Source: Acacia acuminata
Taxonomy: Eukaryota > Streptophyta > Magnoliopsida > Fabales > Fabaceae
Length of the DNA stretch: 64,000 nt
NCBI GenBank assembly: GCA_019022655.1
Contig: JAFJYI010000440.1
Coordinates: 1-64,000, forward strand
Direction of reading: 5' to 3'
In this document: one piece after another, positions 1-10,418 of the stretch
Layout: each line of letters starts with the position of its first letter
How positions within the stretch are numbered: position 1 is the stretch's first letter
Program-made: the position numbers and the translations under genes
The notes under the pieces: model-generated
Seen by the model: the letters and a program-made list of their open reading frames with translations, nothing else
Database searches by the model: none
Told to the model about the DNA's origin: nothing

Positions 1-231
1 AAGGAATGACGGTCTTAAAAGTAATTTAATTGAAAAAATAAATAATATACTTTTAGGACCGGACATATGATAAAAGGACGGTCTTAAAGTAGAACTGAAA
101 CATCATAATCAATTGCGTATCAATCTCTCTCTATCATATTAACTCGTCCTCCTCGTAACTCCTCTACCCCCAACTTGTCGTAACTCCTCTCTGCCTAACT
201 CTCGTAACTCCTCCTTTTGACTCCTCAAGCC

Positions 232-564
232 ATGGTTAGATATAAGAAAACCCTTCGTATGGGTAGAGTTACAGGTGATCTCGTGCCTTCCATAAATCGT
301 TATCTGTGCGCCTCCTCCGGCGAGGATTCACGGTGATGCTCATGCCTTGTAGTCGTTATACGTACCGCCTCACTCCGGCCCGAGTGCATTATTGTGAGCG
401 AAGAGTTGGTCGTTGGACCCATTGTTATTTTGGATGATGAAGAGATTGCCACGGCTGACCTTCGAGACCATGATGTCGATGCTAATAAAACAGGAAGTTG
501 CGATCTCGCGAAGTTAATCTTTGCTTACGATATCGCCAAGGCATTGGAGGATAATAAGCTTTAG
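232..564 (+). pseudogene. Small CACTA-associated ORF (copy 1), function unknown
   Basis: I do not recognise a family. An ATG at 232 opens a reading frame that is broken by frameshifts, but the distal part reads cleanly to a TAG at 562-564. It contains GPIVILDDEEIA and ends ALEDNKL. The second CACTA copy has the same ORF at 36145-36515 on the minus strand, with the matching segment GPIVISDDDVA and a preceding Ala/Arg/Pro-rich stretch. Retention in both copies at the same place, upstream of the transposase leader, suggests a real small protein or a first exon of an accessory gene. Both copies now look non-functional. It could also be a captured host fragment. Confidence 0.5.
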
Positions 565-1742
565 GATGTTTAATTATAGTCTTGTACGTTGATAATGTTC
601 GGTTATTGTTTTTCTTTTTCTTTTTTCTTGTGTACGTGCATATTCTCCGGTTATGTATGGAAGCGGTAAGAACTAAGCTTGTGTCTTTCTAATATTCATA
701 TTCTCCAGTTTTCCTTTAATTTATTTTATTAATTCAGTTTACTACTGCGCTCGCCAAGCAAACCTCTTTTTTAAGTTTGGTTAATTAATAAGCGAAATAC
801 TTTTAAGTTAGTAGTTTTATAAAAATCTGGTCTTAAAATTAAATGAATAGTAAATGTTATTGGAATATTCTTAACTTGGCTATTCTTAAAAATTAATAAA
901 TAAATATTTGAATTTTAGAATGGGACATTTTATAAAACTCCGGTCTTAAAATTAAATGAATTGTAAAATTTAGGAAGTGGAGTGTTCTTAAGCCGGTCTT
1001 AAAAATTAATTAATAAAATTATATCTTTAGAATGAATACTATAATTGACCGGAATCTTTATAAAATCTAAACCTCTTTTTTAAGTTTGGTTAATTAATAA
1101 ACGAAATACTTTAGGACCGTAGTTTTATAAAAATCGGTCTTAAAATTAAATGAATAGTAAATGTTAGACGAGTATTCTTAACCAGTCTTAAAAATTAATT
1201 AATAAATATTTGAATTTTAGGATCGGACATTTTGTAAAACTACGGTCTTAAAATTAAATGATTTATGACCGAGAGTTTCTTAACGCCGGTCTTAAAAATT
1301 AATTAATAAAATTATATCTTTAGAATGGGATACTTTATAATTGGCCGGTCTTTATAAAATCTAAAATACTTAAACATGTCTCTGTCGCAGGGGAAAATTA
1401 AATTTCCCTCTCGAACTTCTCTTCTCGCTCCAAAGTGATTACTCGTTCTGTCTCATTGTGTGTTGCGTCGTGCCGCGTTCCTCTCCTACAATCACTTTCG
1501 TAACTTTATGATTTTCCTTCTAATGGTTCCGGGGGTTTTCATGGGTTGAACGAAATCGATGAAATGTTATTGTGGGTTTCTCTCGTTGTTAATGAATATT
1601 GTATTTTGAAGATTATATTTTCACTTTAGACCTACCCAACTGACCAAGAAATGTTTTTAGGTTACTCTTGCTGTCTACAACATCAACGTTCGTGGCGGGA
1701 GAAGAACGACTCAGCAAACGAATTTGAATTTATATGGTATAG
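565..1742 (+). other. CACTA-1 non-coding region and transposase leader exon
   Basis: No ORF of note. AT-rich DNA with repeated GGTCTTAAAA words, a 309-bp tandem duplication (761-1376), and from about 1376 a GC-richer stretch also present in the second copy near 35,230-35,610. It ends at a splice donor. This is probably the promoter and 5' untranslated exon of the transposase gene. Confidence 0.6.
761..1376 (+). repeat. 309-bp tandem duplication in CACTA-1
   Basis: The segment starting AACCTCTTTTTTAAGTTTGG at 761 recurs at 1070, a period of 309 bp. Each unit holds several inverted TTAGGACC/GGTCTTAAA words separated by TTAATTAATAAA. The corresponding region of the second CACTA copy (about 35,640-35,950) has a single unit, so the duplication arose in this copy or its close lineage. 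It doubles the presumed transposase-binding words. Confidence 0.8.
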
Positions 1743-2000
1743 GTGAGTCCACAAGACCTTCATGGGATGCATTTAATTTCCTCGTCATGTATTTATTTCT
1801 CTTCTTGGATTCACCGTGATACATTTATGACCAAAAGTGATTCTTCGTTATGCATTTAATGGGCGCTTTCTCCGTAAAAAAAAAAAAAAGACATGCATAA
1901 TCGACATAGAGCATAAATATGCATTTAGAGTTGGCTTATTTTATATGCAAGTCTCTCGCCTTTTTCGGATTATGTATATGTTAAATCTTTCCGTCTATAG
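1743..2000 (+). other. Leader intron of the CACTA-1 transposase gene
   Basis: Donor AG|GTGAGTCC at 1743 and acceptor CTATAG at 2000 bracket 258 bp just upstream of the transposase ATG (2011). The other CACTA copy has the same donor and acceptor at 35180 and 34923, again 258 bp apart. Conservation of both sites and of length supports a real 5'-UTR intron. Confidence 0.7.
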
Positions 2001-2010
2001 GAATACTACT

Positions 2011-5000
2011 ATGGACCACGCTTGGATAAATGCTTTACGGACGAGTGTTGAATATCGAATGGGGTGAGGACTTTATTGAATTTGCTAAACAAAATGCTCA
2101 TGATGATAGTGGGAAGTTTTATTGCCCTTGTGTAAAATGTCTGAATGAGAGGTGACTAAGTGTTGAAGTTATACACACACATTTAATTTGTGAAGGATTT
2201 TGTAAGACTTATACAAGATGGGTATGGCATGGTGAAAAAATACCAAGTGGGTCTCAACATGGGGAAGTGGCCTTTGATGATAATGACACGGATATGGATG
2301 ATCGCAGAGAGGACATTATCCGTGATGTAGGAGAAGAGGCTTTTCATCAATCACATGCATATGGTAATATGTGCATGATGCAGACCCTCTATACCGTGGT
2401 GTAAAATACCAATTGTTGAACGCCGTATTGAAATTGGTAAGCTTGAAGGCATGTCATGGATGGAGCGACAAGAGTTTTTCTGAAATGCTTGAGACTTTTA
2501 AGGATATGCTTCCAGATGATAATGTGTTGCCGCATCGATACTATGATGCTAGGAAAATACTTTGTCCACTGGGGATGGAGTACAAAAAGATCCATGCATG
2601 CCTGAATGATTGCGCATTGTATAGAAAATAGTTTGAAGAGAGCTAATTGTCCGAAATGTGAAACCCCAAGGTACAAGTCAAATAAGGGGCCTCGCAAAAG
2701 TGTTGTGGTATCTTCCAATCATACCAAGGTTCAAGCGGTTGTTTGTGAATGAAAATGATGCAAAAATTTGAGGTGGCATGCGGATGAGAGGATTTCGATG
2801 GAAAACTTCGACATCCGGCCGATTCTTCTCAATGGAAGAAAATCGATCAATTATTTCCGAACTTCGCCAAGAACCTAGGAACCTTAGGCTTGCCCTTAGC
2901 ACGGATGGCATGAATCCATATGGAAGCCTTAGCAGCATACATAGTTCATGGCCTCGTATTATCGATTATTTACAACTTATCTCCAATGTTATGCATGAAA
3001 CGAAAGTACATCATGTTTGTCTATGTTGATTTCGGGACCGAAACAACCCAAAAATGACATTGATGTTTACCTTCAGCCCTTGATCAAGACTTGAAGGAGT
3101 TGTGGGTAAGGTGTCGATGTTTTTGACTCTTTCAAGAAGGATGTGTTTAAAATGCGAGCCATGATATTTTGTACTATAAATGACTTCCCAAAGATATGGG
3201 AACTTGTCGTGGTATAGTGTAAAAGGCCATAAAGCATGTCCGGTTTGTGAAGAAGTCACACGCTACCATCAACTTCAACATAGAAGAAATACGGTTTATC
3301 TTGGACATAGGAGATTTTTAGACGGGCCACCCATATCGTCGATTAAAGAAAGCCTTTTTTGGTGGCCAAGAGTATGAAGATGCTCCCGTGGCATTGATCG
3401 GGGAGCAAGTTTATGAAAAGGTGAAAAATATCAATGTCGCCTTCGTGAAGACCGTAAAGAGTAGAAAAGAAACAAATATATGGAAAAAGAGATCTGTATT
3501 CTTCGATCTTCCATATTGGCGCAATCTTGATGTGAGACATAGTATTGATGTCATGCATGTGGAGAAAAACGTATGTGATAGTATTATCGGCACGCTTCTC
3601 AACATACAAGGTAGTTCCAAGGATGGTGTGAAGGCAAGATTGGATCGATAGCAATGGGAATACGCGAAGAGTTACATTTAAGGCCGATGGGAAGAGAACT
3701 TATTGTCCCCCGCCTTCTCATACTTTGTCTAAGGATGAGAAACAAAGTTTTTGGAGTGTTTACATGGCACAAAAGTTCCCACGGGGTATTCTTCAAATTT
3801 GAAGAGGCTTGTATCGATGAAGGACTTGAAATTAGTAGGCCAAAAGTCTCATGATTGTCATATCTTGATGCAACAACTACTCCCAATAGCTATTCGAGGC
3901 ATCACCGAATAAGATCTTTGGGTCGTTTTGACTAGACTTTGTGTCTTCTTCAATGCGCTTTGTAGTAAAGTTTTCGAGATTGAAAGTTGGATGAATTGGA
4001 GAATGAAGGATATCTTATCTTGTGCCACCTTGAGAAGCTTTTTGTTCCTACATTTTTTGACATCATGGTTCATCTAATTGTTCATCTAGTAAGGGAGATA
4101 AAGTTGTGCGGCCCTATCCATTTACTTCTGCGGATGTACCCAATTGAAAGATCTATGAAATTCCTAAAAGGGTACATGAAGAATGCATACCATCCGAAGC
4201 ATCGATTGTTCGTAAATATGTTTTCGAAGAAGCCATGGAATTTTGTCAAATTTATTTGGCCAAAGTAAGACATATTGGGCTTCCAAAACGTCAAGATGCA
4301 TGGCGGGGTAGACGAGGGCTTCCATAAAGAGCGTGGATCCCGATGAATTGTCACAAGTCCACTTATACATCTTGAATAATGTTGATGAAGTTCAACCCAA
4401 CATAGCTGAACATAAAGAAGTTGTAAGGAAAGAAAATCATCGAATGATCGAACAAAGGTTGATTAGGGAGCATAATGTAACTTTTGCAAACCGGTTCAAA
4501 CAAAAGGTCGAGGGAGAGGAATGTGTTTCTGATACAATCAAATGGTTAGCACGTGGTCCTGAGGTCGATGTCATAAGTTGGAATTCGTATGTGATCAATG
4601 GTTATACATTTTACACGAAGTCCCTAGATGATAGGAGCACAGTCCAGAACAGTGGTGTTATGTTAGAGGCTGAATCTATGCACTTCTCCGGGCCGAAAGA
4701 CAAGAGCCCTTTATTGGCGTCATGCCATATTATGGGGTTATTGAAGAGATTTGGGAGGTGGACTATGTGAAAATTAGATTTCCCATTTTCAAATGCAAGT
4801 GGGTCAATGTCAATAATGGTGTTCGGATCGATTGGCTAGGATTTACATTAGTCGATGTCCATGGTAGAAGTTTTGGAGATGAACCTTTTATTATGGCAGA
4901 CTGTGCAAAACAAGTGTTCTATATCACCGATCAAGAAAATAAAATGTGGTCCGTAGCTCTCCAAGGAAAGAGGGTCATTGATATTGATGAGGAAATGAAT

Positions 5001-5134
5001 TCGAATTATGGTATTCCCGGGAGTACTCCTTTTCAAGGGGTCTACCGGACATAAACGAAGAAGATGAAGTGGATAATGAACCCGGCATAAGAAGTGATCA
5101 TCAAGAAGGGATATGGGAAGATATCACTTTATAA
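2011..5134 (+). pseudogene. CACTA transposase (TNP2 / Transposase_21 type), broken
   Basis: This is the transposase that would bind and cut the CACTA ends in the nucleus. The ATG at 2011 (MDHAWINALRTSVEY) is a few bases after a splice acceptor. Segments in order: N-terminal transposase-associated domain (about 2074-2300, with CPCVKC), Transposase_21 core (2370-3650, with CPLGMEYKKIHACLNDC, LSTDGMNPYG, YLGHRRFL and DVMHVEKNVCDSI), DUF4218-like (about 3960-4270, HLEKLFVPTFFD, PIERSMKFLKGYMKNAYHP), and DUF4216-like (about 4690-5000, YYGVIEEIWEVDY and ITDQENKMWSVALQGK). It ends at TAA 5132-5134. At least six frameshifts or stops break it; the first is near 2060, where one base is lost relative to the copy at 34912. 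It is inactive as read. Confidence 0.92.
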
Positions 5135-5605
5135 AAGAGTCAATTCATAAGGTAATATTCATATGCGTGTTTCTTTGAAAACTTTAAGGTTTTAACTATA
5201 TTATATTCCTTCTTTGTTCATAAACAATGTCACTGACTATGAAGTTTGTTCTTGTTTTATATTTTTGGTAGGATCCGATCCAAAGGGGCATGTTATAAAA
5301 GAGGATGTTACTTTGTCGGGTGGGAATCAGATGAAGGCATGGTGAATATTATTTTGGGCATGTGTGTTGTATTTGTAACTTATTGTATTTGTAAGTAAGT
5401 TATCTTATTGTATGAATTAATTAAGAGGCCAAATAACTCATGGTGAATAATATTTGTATTCTTTTTCAATTCAATTTATTCAAAGAATTTTTCATAGCAT
5501 GCCTTAAAGTATCGACTTTTACGTACTTTGGATGGGTGGTGGATTTGTGTATAATACAATCAGAAGAACAGAACAGTGGAAAAATTCAGGAAAATTTACA
5601 CCGTA
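5135..5605 (+). other. CACTA-1 3' untranslated / spacer
   Basis: AT-rich, no ORF. It follows the transposase stop and matches the same stretch in the second copy (about 31,320-31,750), so it belongs to the element. It is probably the 3' UTR followed by spacer. Confidence 0.6.
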
Positions 5606-6088
5606 AATAAATGCGCCGGTCTTAAAATGGTGAGTTTTTAAGACCGGATGTATTTATATGTCCTGGCCTTAAAGGTCGTGAAGCGCCGGTCTTAAAAGTC
5701 GGTCTTTTTAAGACCGCATTTATTTATCATCCAGCCTTGAAATTCAATCTTTTAAGACCGCGTATAATTAGTCAGGTCTTAGAAGCCGCTAAGTTTAAGA
5801 CGGTATTTATTTTTGTCCGGTCTTAAAATTCTATCTTTTAAGAGCGGCCTAATTATTAGCCGGCCTTAAAAGTTGAGTTTTAGGACCGAACAAAAAGTAT
5901 TTCGTGTTTATTTTAGTATGACTTTTAAGACCCAATGTTTTAAATGTTCGGTCTAAAATATTTTCTTTAAGACCGGTTGTAGTCCGGTTTTAATTGTAGA
6001 CTTTTAATACCGGGGGAACAGACCGGTTGGTCCGGTCCTACTACGATGCCTCTTTTGTCCGGTCTTAAAAGCCTTTTTTGCACTAGTG
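5606..6088 (+). repeat. CACTA-1 3' subterminal repeat array and terminus
   Basis: More than ten copies of GCCGGTCTTAAAA or its inverse TTTTAAGACCGG in both orientations within 480 bp, closing with a T-run and CACTAGTG. Subterminal arrays of short inverted words are the binding sites for CACTA transposases in the En/Spm family. The same array in inverse order begins the second copy at 30742. Confidence 0.88.
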
Positions 6089-6092
6089 ATCA

Positions 6093-7533
6093 GAGATAGC
6101 AGAACCTCAGGAGCAAGATGAGTTAGCGCAGTCTATTCGAGAAAAGATGTCTCGAGGTAAACTGCCAGAATATGATATTTCGGCTAGTGGACTGATTCGA
6201 TATAGAGGAAGAACCTATGTGCCACCAGTAGAAGAGTTAAGAAGGAAGATACTGGATGAGGCGCATAAGATCAGATACGCTATTCATCCAGCGGCAGTAA
6301 AGATGTACAAGAATCTAAAGACCGGGTTTTGGTGGCCAGGAATAAAGAACGATGTGGTTAAGTATGTTGCCGAATGCTTAACTTGCCAGAAAGTTAAGAT
6401 TGAGCACCGACGGCCGGGAGGTCTGTTGCAAGGAATTGAGATTCCTAAATGGAAGTGGGAAGATATTACTATGGATTTAGTGGTAGGCCTTCCCAAGGTA
6501 AGGCACCACGATGCTATCCGGGGTAATCGTGGATCGGTTTACTAAATCAAGACACTTTATCCCTATAAGTGTAAACTATTCTCCCCAGAAATTGGCGGAG
6601 ATTTATATCAAAGAGATCATACGACTCCATGGTACCCCAAAGAGTATCATATCTGATAGAGATCCTCGATTCACTTCCCGATTCTGGCAAGCGTTGCATA
6701 AGGCAATGGGGACGAAGCTGAAGTATAGTACAGCTTATCACCCCCAGACTGACGGCCAATCATAAAGGACTATCCAGACGTTAGAGGATATGTAAGAGCC
6801 TGCGCTTTGGATTTCAAGGGTAGTTGGGACCAGTGCCTGCCCTTAGCAGAATTTGCTTACACCAATAGCTACCATTCTAGTATATAGATGGCTCCTTACG
6901 AAGCGTTGTATGGAAGGAAATGCAGATCATCCTTGGGATGGACAGAGTTGTCAAAAAGGAAGCTAATTGGACCAGAAATGGTAGATAAAATGGCTGAATA
7001 GGTTAGCCTGATTCGGAATAGGCTCCTAGCAGCGCAGAGTAGACAAAAGAGCTATGCGGATAGGAGGAGGAGACCTCTAGAATTTGAGGTGGGTGATCGC
7101 GTATTTCTGAAAATATCTCCTATTACCTGTTACTGGGATAGGTAGGGCGATAAAGCGGAGAAAACTAAGCCCTCGTTATATTGGTCCTTTTGAGATTTTA
7201 GAGAAACGGGGACCAGTAGCATACCAGTTGGCGTTGCCACCAAACCTCAGCAGACTGCACGACGTCTTTCACGTCTCCCAACTGAAGAAGTATCAGCCAG
7301 CCCCGGAGCATGTATTAGAGTATGAAGACGTAGATGTCCAAGACAATTATACTTTTGTGGTAGAAACAGAGCAAATTATTGCACATCAAGTAAAGCAACT
7401 TCGGTGAAAGAGTATTCCTTCGGTCAAGGTTGTTTGGAAGGGATTATCTCCGGGGTAGGCAACATGGGAGACAGTTGAGGAGATGAAGAGGCGTTATCCA
7501 GATTTTATGGCTAGGAATATGATTAATGTATAG
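6093..7533 (+). pseudogene. Chromovirus integrase with C-terminal chromodomain, broken
   Basis: Integrase inserts the cDNA; the chromodomain tethers it to heterochromatin. The frame is open from 6093. The zinc-binding module is visible (HPAAVKMYKNLKTGFWWPGI, then CLTCQKVK), followed by the catalytic core: first Asp in ITMDLVVGLP, second Asp in IISDRDPRFTSRFW, then YHPQTDGQS directly followed by TAA (6763-6765) where the third acidic residue (Glu) is expected. Further 3' are MAPYEALYGRKCRS, FEVGDRVFLKISP, RLHDVFHVSQLKKY, and a chromodomain-like tail (VKVVWKGLSPG, TWETVEEMKRRYP) ending at TAG 7531-7533. A one-base indel near 6515 and at least five stops disable it. Several stops read as former CAG or CGA codons. 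Confidence 0.9.
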
Positions 7534-7563
7534 CTAAAATGTTGAGGACGAAATTTATTTTAC

Positions 7564-7577
7564 GGGGGGGGGGGGAA
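7564..7577 (+). other. Polypurine tract of the chromovirus
   Basis: Twelve consecutive G followed by AA immediately before the LTR start TGTAACACCCC. It primes plus-strand DNA synthesis. Confidence 0.85.
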
Positions 7578-8695
7578 TGTAACACCCCTATTTTGTAATG
7601 CACGTACCTATGTAAGCTTGCTCAGTAATAAGAAGCCCTGAGTAATTTTGGAGTATTCATTCCCTATGATTTAAGGTGTGGAATTATTTCAAAGGCCCTA
7701 AGATAGGGAAACAATGGCTAAGAGTAAGTAGCAAAGGTACTAAGTTAAAATAAGAAGGAAACCCTAATCAACGGAAGGTAACGTGGCGTGAAGTAATCCC
7801 GAAGAAATAAACCGGTATAGTAAAGAAGTGACCGTGCAGCATTGTGGGCCGGGGTATGCGTGTAAAACCTATAGAAAAGGGGAGAACATATGTCCGGACC
7901 CATTACAAAAGAGAAAGTCGGTGATGGTGGTGCTACGTCGATACGTGGCATTTCGGGGCCGTAAATTGGATTACCGAGTAAAGACGCATCACGAGGTGGA
8001 TCCGAGTAATCGAATAAAGGTTTCTTGATCCCCAAGGTAGTATGCCTCATCCACTTGTGGTATGGGAAAAGTGATTGATGATCCAGGCCCACACAAGTCC
8101 AGTTGAAGGGCACGCATTATGAGGTAAGATGGGACCGTCAATCGGGAGCTGAGCGGGACCGGATAGGACTTTCCGGAGTCGGGCCCAGGCCCAGGACATT
8201 GATATGGGGTGAATTCCAGTGGGCCCAGAGGAGTGAAGAAATATCTTGCTATGTAATTATGAAGAGAGAGATTGTCACATCAGAGTAATCATGAAGAGAG
8301 AGAATGAATAAAATAATCCGGTTAAATCTGGGCCACACAATTCAAATATGATGACAACAAAATGACATGTAATAATGACATGAAAAGTGTAATTATGGCA
8401 CATCTTGGTTCAGATTTCGTGGGTCCCACCTTGGAAAAGATGAACGGCGCAAAATGACCATTTTGCCCTCGCACCCTAACTCTACACCTAAGGCCACCTA
8501 GGGTAAAATTGGAACATGAATTTTTGACCTTGAGCTCATCATTTTCTGTCCAAAAGAGATCCCTAGAGATTTCTAGAAGATCTGATTGTGTGGGCCCATG
8601 CTTGGGAAGATGAAAAAGACCAAATGACCAATTTACCCCTAACCCTAAAACCTACAACTAAAAATATCTAAGGGCAAAATGTGGAACTTGGGGCC

Positions 8696-8703
8696 TATAA
8701 ATA
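8696..8703 (+). promoter_or_regulatory. TATA box in chromovirus LTR
   Basis: TATAAATA in the context GGGCCTATAAATAGGACC, about 1.1 kb into the LTR, where the U3/R boundary of a long plant LTR is expected. It would drive the element's RNA. Confidence 0.6.
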
Positions 8704-9584
8704 GGACCTCTCCCTATACATTTTTCCAAAAAAATCCATGAGCTCAAGGAGTGCTAGAGAGTGGTCAGCTGAAGCATTAGGTTCTGGAAGTGAAGGAGGT
8801 CACCCGCAACCGATATCCGGAGGCAAGTCCCTAAACCTAAGAATCGAGTAATCTTCTTCTCTCGCCTTGTGGTGTTTCGTGGAGATGCAGTAGGTTTTTC
8901 ATACTTCTAAGGTTTCCAATGAGTCCAGAAGGCATTTTTGTGTGGGGTTAAGTAGGATCATTTCATTTGGAACTTTATAAACCCTAAATCTTTCTATACG
9001 AAAATCTGTTCTGTTATTTTGATTTCTGGGCAGTGAATGTTAATCTGTGGTTTTGAGTGGGTAAATGGAGTTAGATTTCTTTGAAATTTTTTATGGTGAA
9101 ATTAGACATCCTGAGGATGATTTAGATATAATATTTTGTGTCATTTGGAGTTTTCAACCGAGAGATATTAAAGGATAAAGATAACCTAAAGACTGAACTT
9201 TTCTCTCAGACCGGTGGCTAATATGTGGGGTAAAATACGAGTTTTGAACCCATATGAACTTGATAAATATTTTTTATATAAACTAGACATTCTAAAGGTT
9301 CTAAGGCCACTGATATTATGTCAATACAAGTTTTGTAGAATTTACTAAAAATCAGTGAAGTTGAGTCAGAAATTCTGGAAAATCTGAAGCTATGCGAATT
9401 TCATGAAACTAGAGCTAGGGTTTGAATGGGTGATTGATAGCATAATGTTTGGCTGTATTTAGGGTATTCTCGTGTAGGATGCATCCCGATGTTAAGAGGA
9501 AAGTTCACCGCTTTCGGAAGTGCCAGGTAGTAACTGTTGACTTGCATACTCTATGTTGCTTTTGCATGTATGTTTTATCATGAT

Positions 9585-9830
9585 GTAGGAGATCGGGTTG
9601 TAGTGCCTATTGGACTGCGTGTCCTTAGGTTTCTGATGCAGTACCGAGATTAGGCTGTAGTACCTATTGGACTGCGTGTCCTTAGGGTTTGAGCTACAGT
9701 ACCGAGAGCATGTAGGATCGAGCTGCGGTACCTATTGGATTGTGTGTCCTTAGGGTGTTGCTGCAGTACCGAGATATGTGGGGCAGGTAGAGCCTATATG
9801 ACTGTGTGTTTATAGGTGTCCACTGAGGCC
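9585..9830 (+). repeat. Tandem repeat of about 65 bp in the chromovirus LTR
   Basis: Three clear units and a decayed fourth. Each has TGTAGTGCCTATTGGACTG, then TGTCCTTAGG, then TGCAGTACCGAGA. GTAGTGCC/GTACC and GCAGTACC within a unit are partly complementary, so each unit can fold. It lies downstream of the TATA box, probably in transcribed R/U5 DNA. Confidence 0.75.
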
Positions 9831-10418
9831 CTAGGCTAGGTGATCGGGGTCGTTCCCTGTCTACTGAGGCCCAGTTGCGCGCTGTTCCGAGGGGCTTGTC
9901 TTGACCAGGCGGTCCTAAGGAGTTGCTACATGTCGGTTCATCAGGTCGAGAGGCGGTGTGTATGTTTACTTCCCGACCGTGATTTGCATTGCATGTACTG
10001 TACACATATCATATATGAGTCTAACAGTTACTCTGGGGTTCAATCCTGAACTCTAGACCATTTTGAGAAGCAGGGGTAAGACGGTAGTAGTTGGAGGCGG
10101 TAAGAAGGTAGGTCACGGAGTGGTGCACTGAAGAAGAAATAGGGGATGCCCTATCTCATTTTCTACTCTATATTTTGGATAACTGTTGTTTATTAACAGT
10201 ACGCTTTATTTGGATGACGGTATTAACCCTTTGGGGACATACTTGCCACTTGACTTTTAATGTTTATCAGTATGTTTTGTCTTGTCCAACCGCACTCGTG
10301 CTCTGTTGTGCTAACTCTATGTTAAGTTAATTGGATTAAATAATAAGAGAAGGTGGTTAAGGATAAGGGATCCCTCTAACCCGCCACCCAAAAGGGCGAG
10401 GCCGGTAAGGGTGTAACA

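Larger units (their letters stand above)
1..6088 (+). mobile_element. CACTA-1 (En/Spm) DNA transposon, 5' end outside window
   Basis: The element is class II and moves by cut and paste. Its right end is CACTAGTG at 6081-6088, preceded by a T-rich run. The reverse complement of this end matches the left end of a second copy at 30742 (both continue as AAAAAAGGCTTTTAAGAC). Base 1 of the window aligns with roughly 45460 of that second copy, so the 5' part of the element lies outside. Contents in order: subterminal-type repeats built on GGTCTTAAA/AAGACCGG, a small ORF, a leader with one intron, a broken transposase gene, and a 3' subterminal repeat array. It is inserted in the integrase end of a chromovirus, whose reading frame resumes at 6093. 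The 3-bp target duplication cannot be tested because the left end is missing. Confidence 0.93.
6089..10418 (+). mobile_element. Ty3/gypsy chromovirus, 3' part
   Basis: Integrase end, chromodomain-like tail, polypurine tract and a complete 3' LTR. The LTR begins TGTAACACCCC (7578) and ends GGTGTAACA (10418), typical of the Tekay/Del group. CACTA-1 interrupts it on the left, so the rest of its pol, its gag and its 5' LTR are off-window. On the right it lands in Athila-1: the codons for PGTFQRCM of a reverse transcriptase start immediately after it at 10419. The likely 5-bp target duplication is CCTGG (10419-10423); its partner is outside. Confidence 0.9.
7578..10418 (+). repeat. Chromovirus 3' LTR (2841 bp)
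   Basis: Starts TGTAACACCCC, ends GGTGTAACA. It carries a TATA box at 8696-8703 and a tandem-repeat patch at 9585-9830. The closing stretch CTCTAACCCGCCAC...AAGGGCGAGG is shared with the solo LTR at 27714-29809, so the two are related gypsy families. No protein-coding content. Confidence 0.9.

Noticed and set aside
7745..8288. ORFs of 61-122 codons in the chromovirus LTR
   Set aside because: They lie in U3 of an LTR, overlap on both strands and have no motif.
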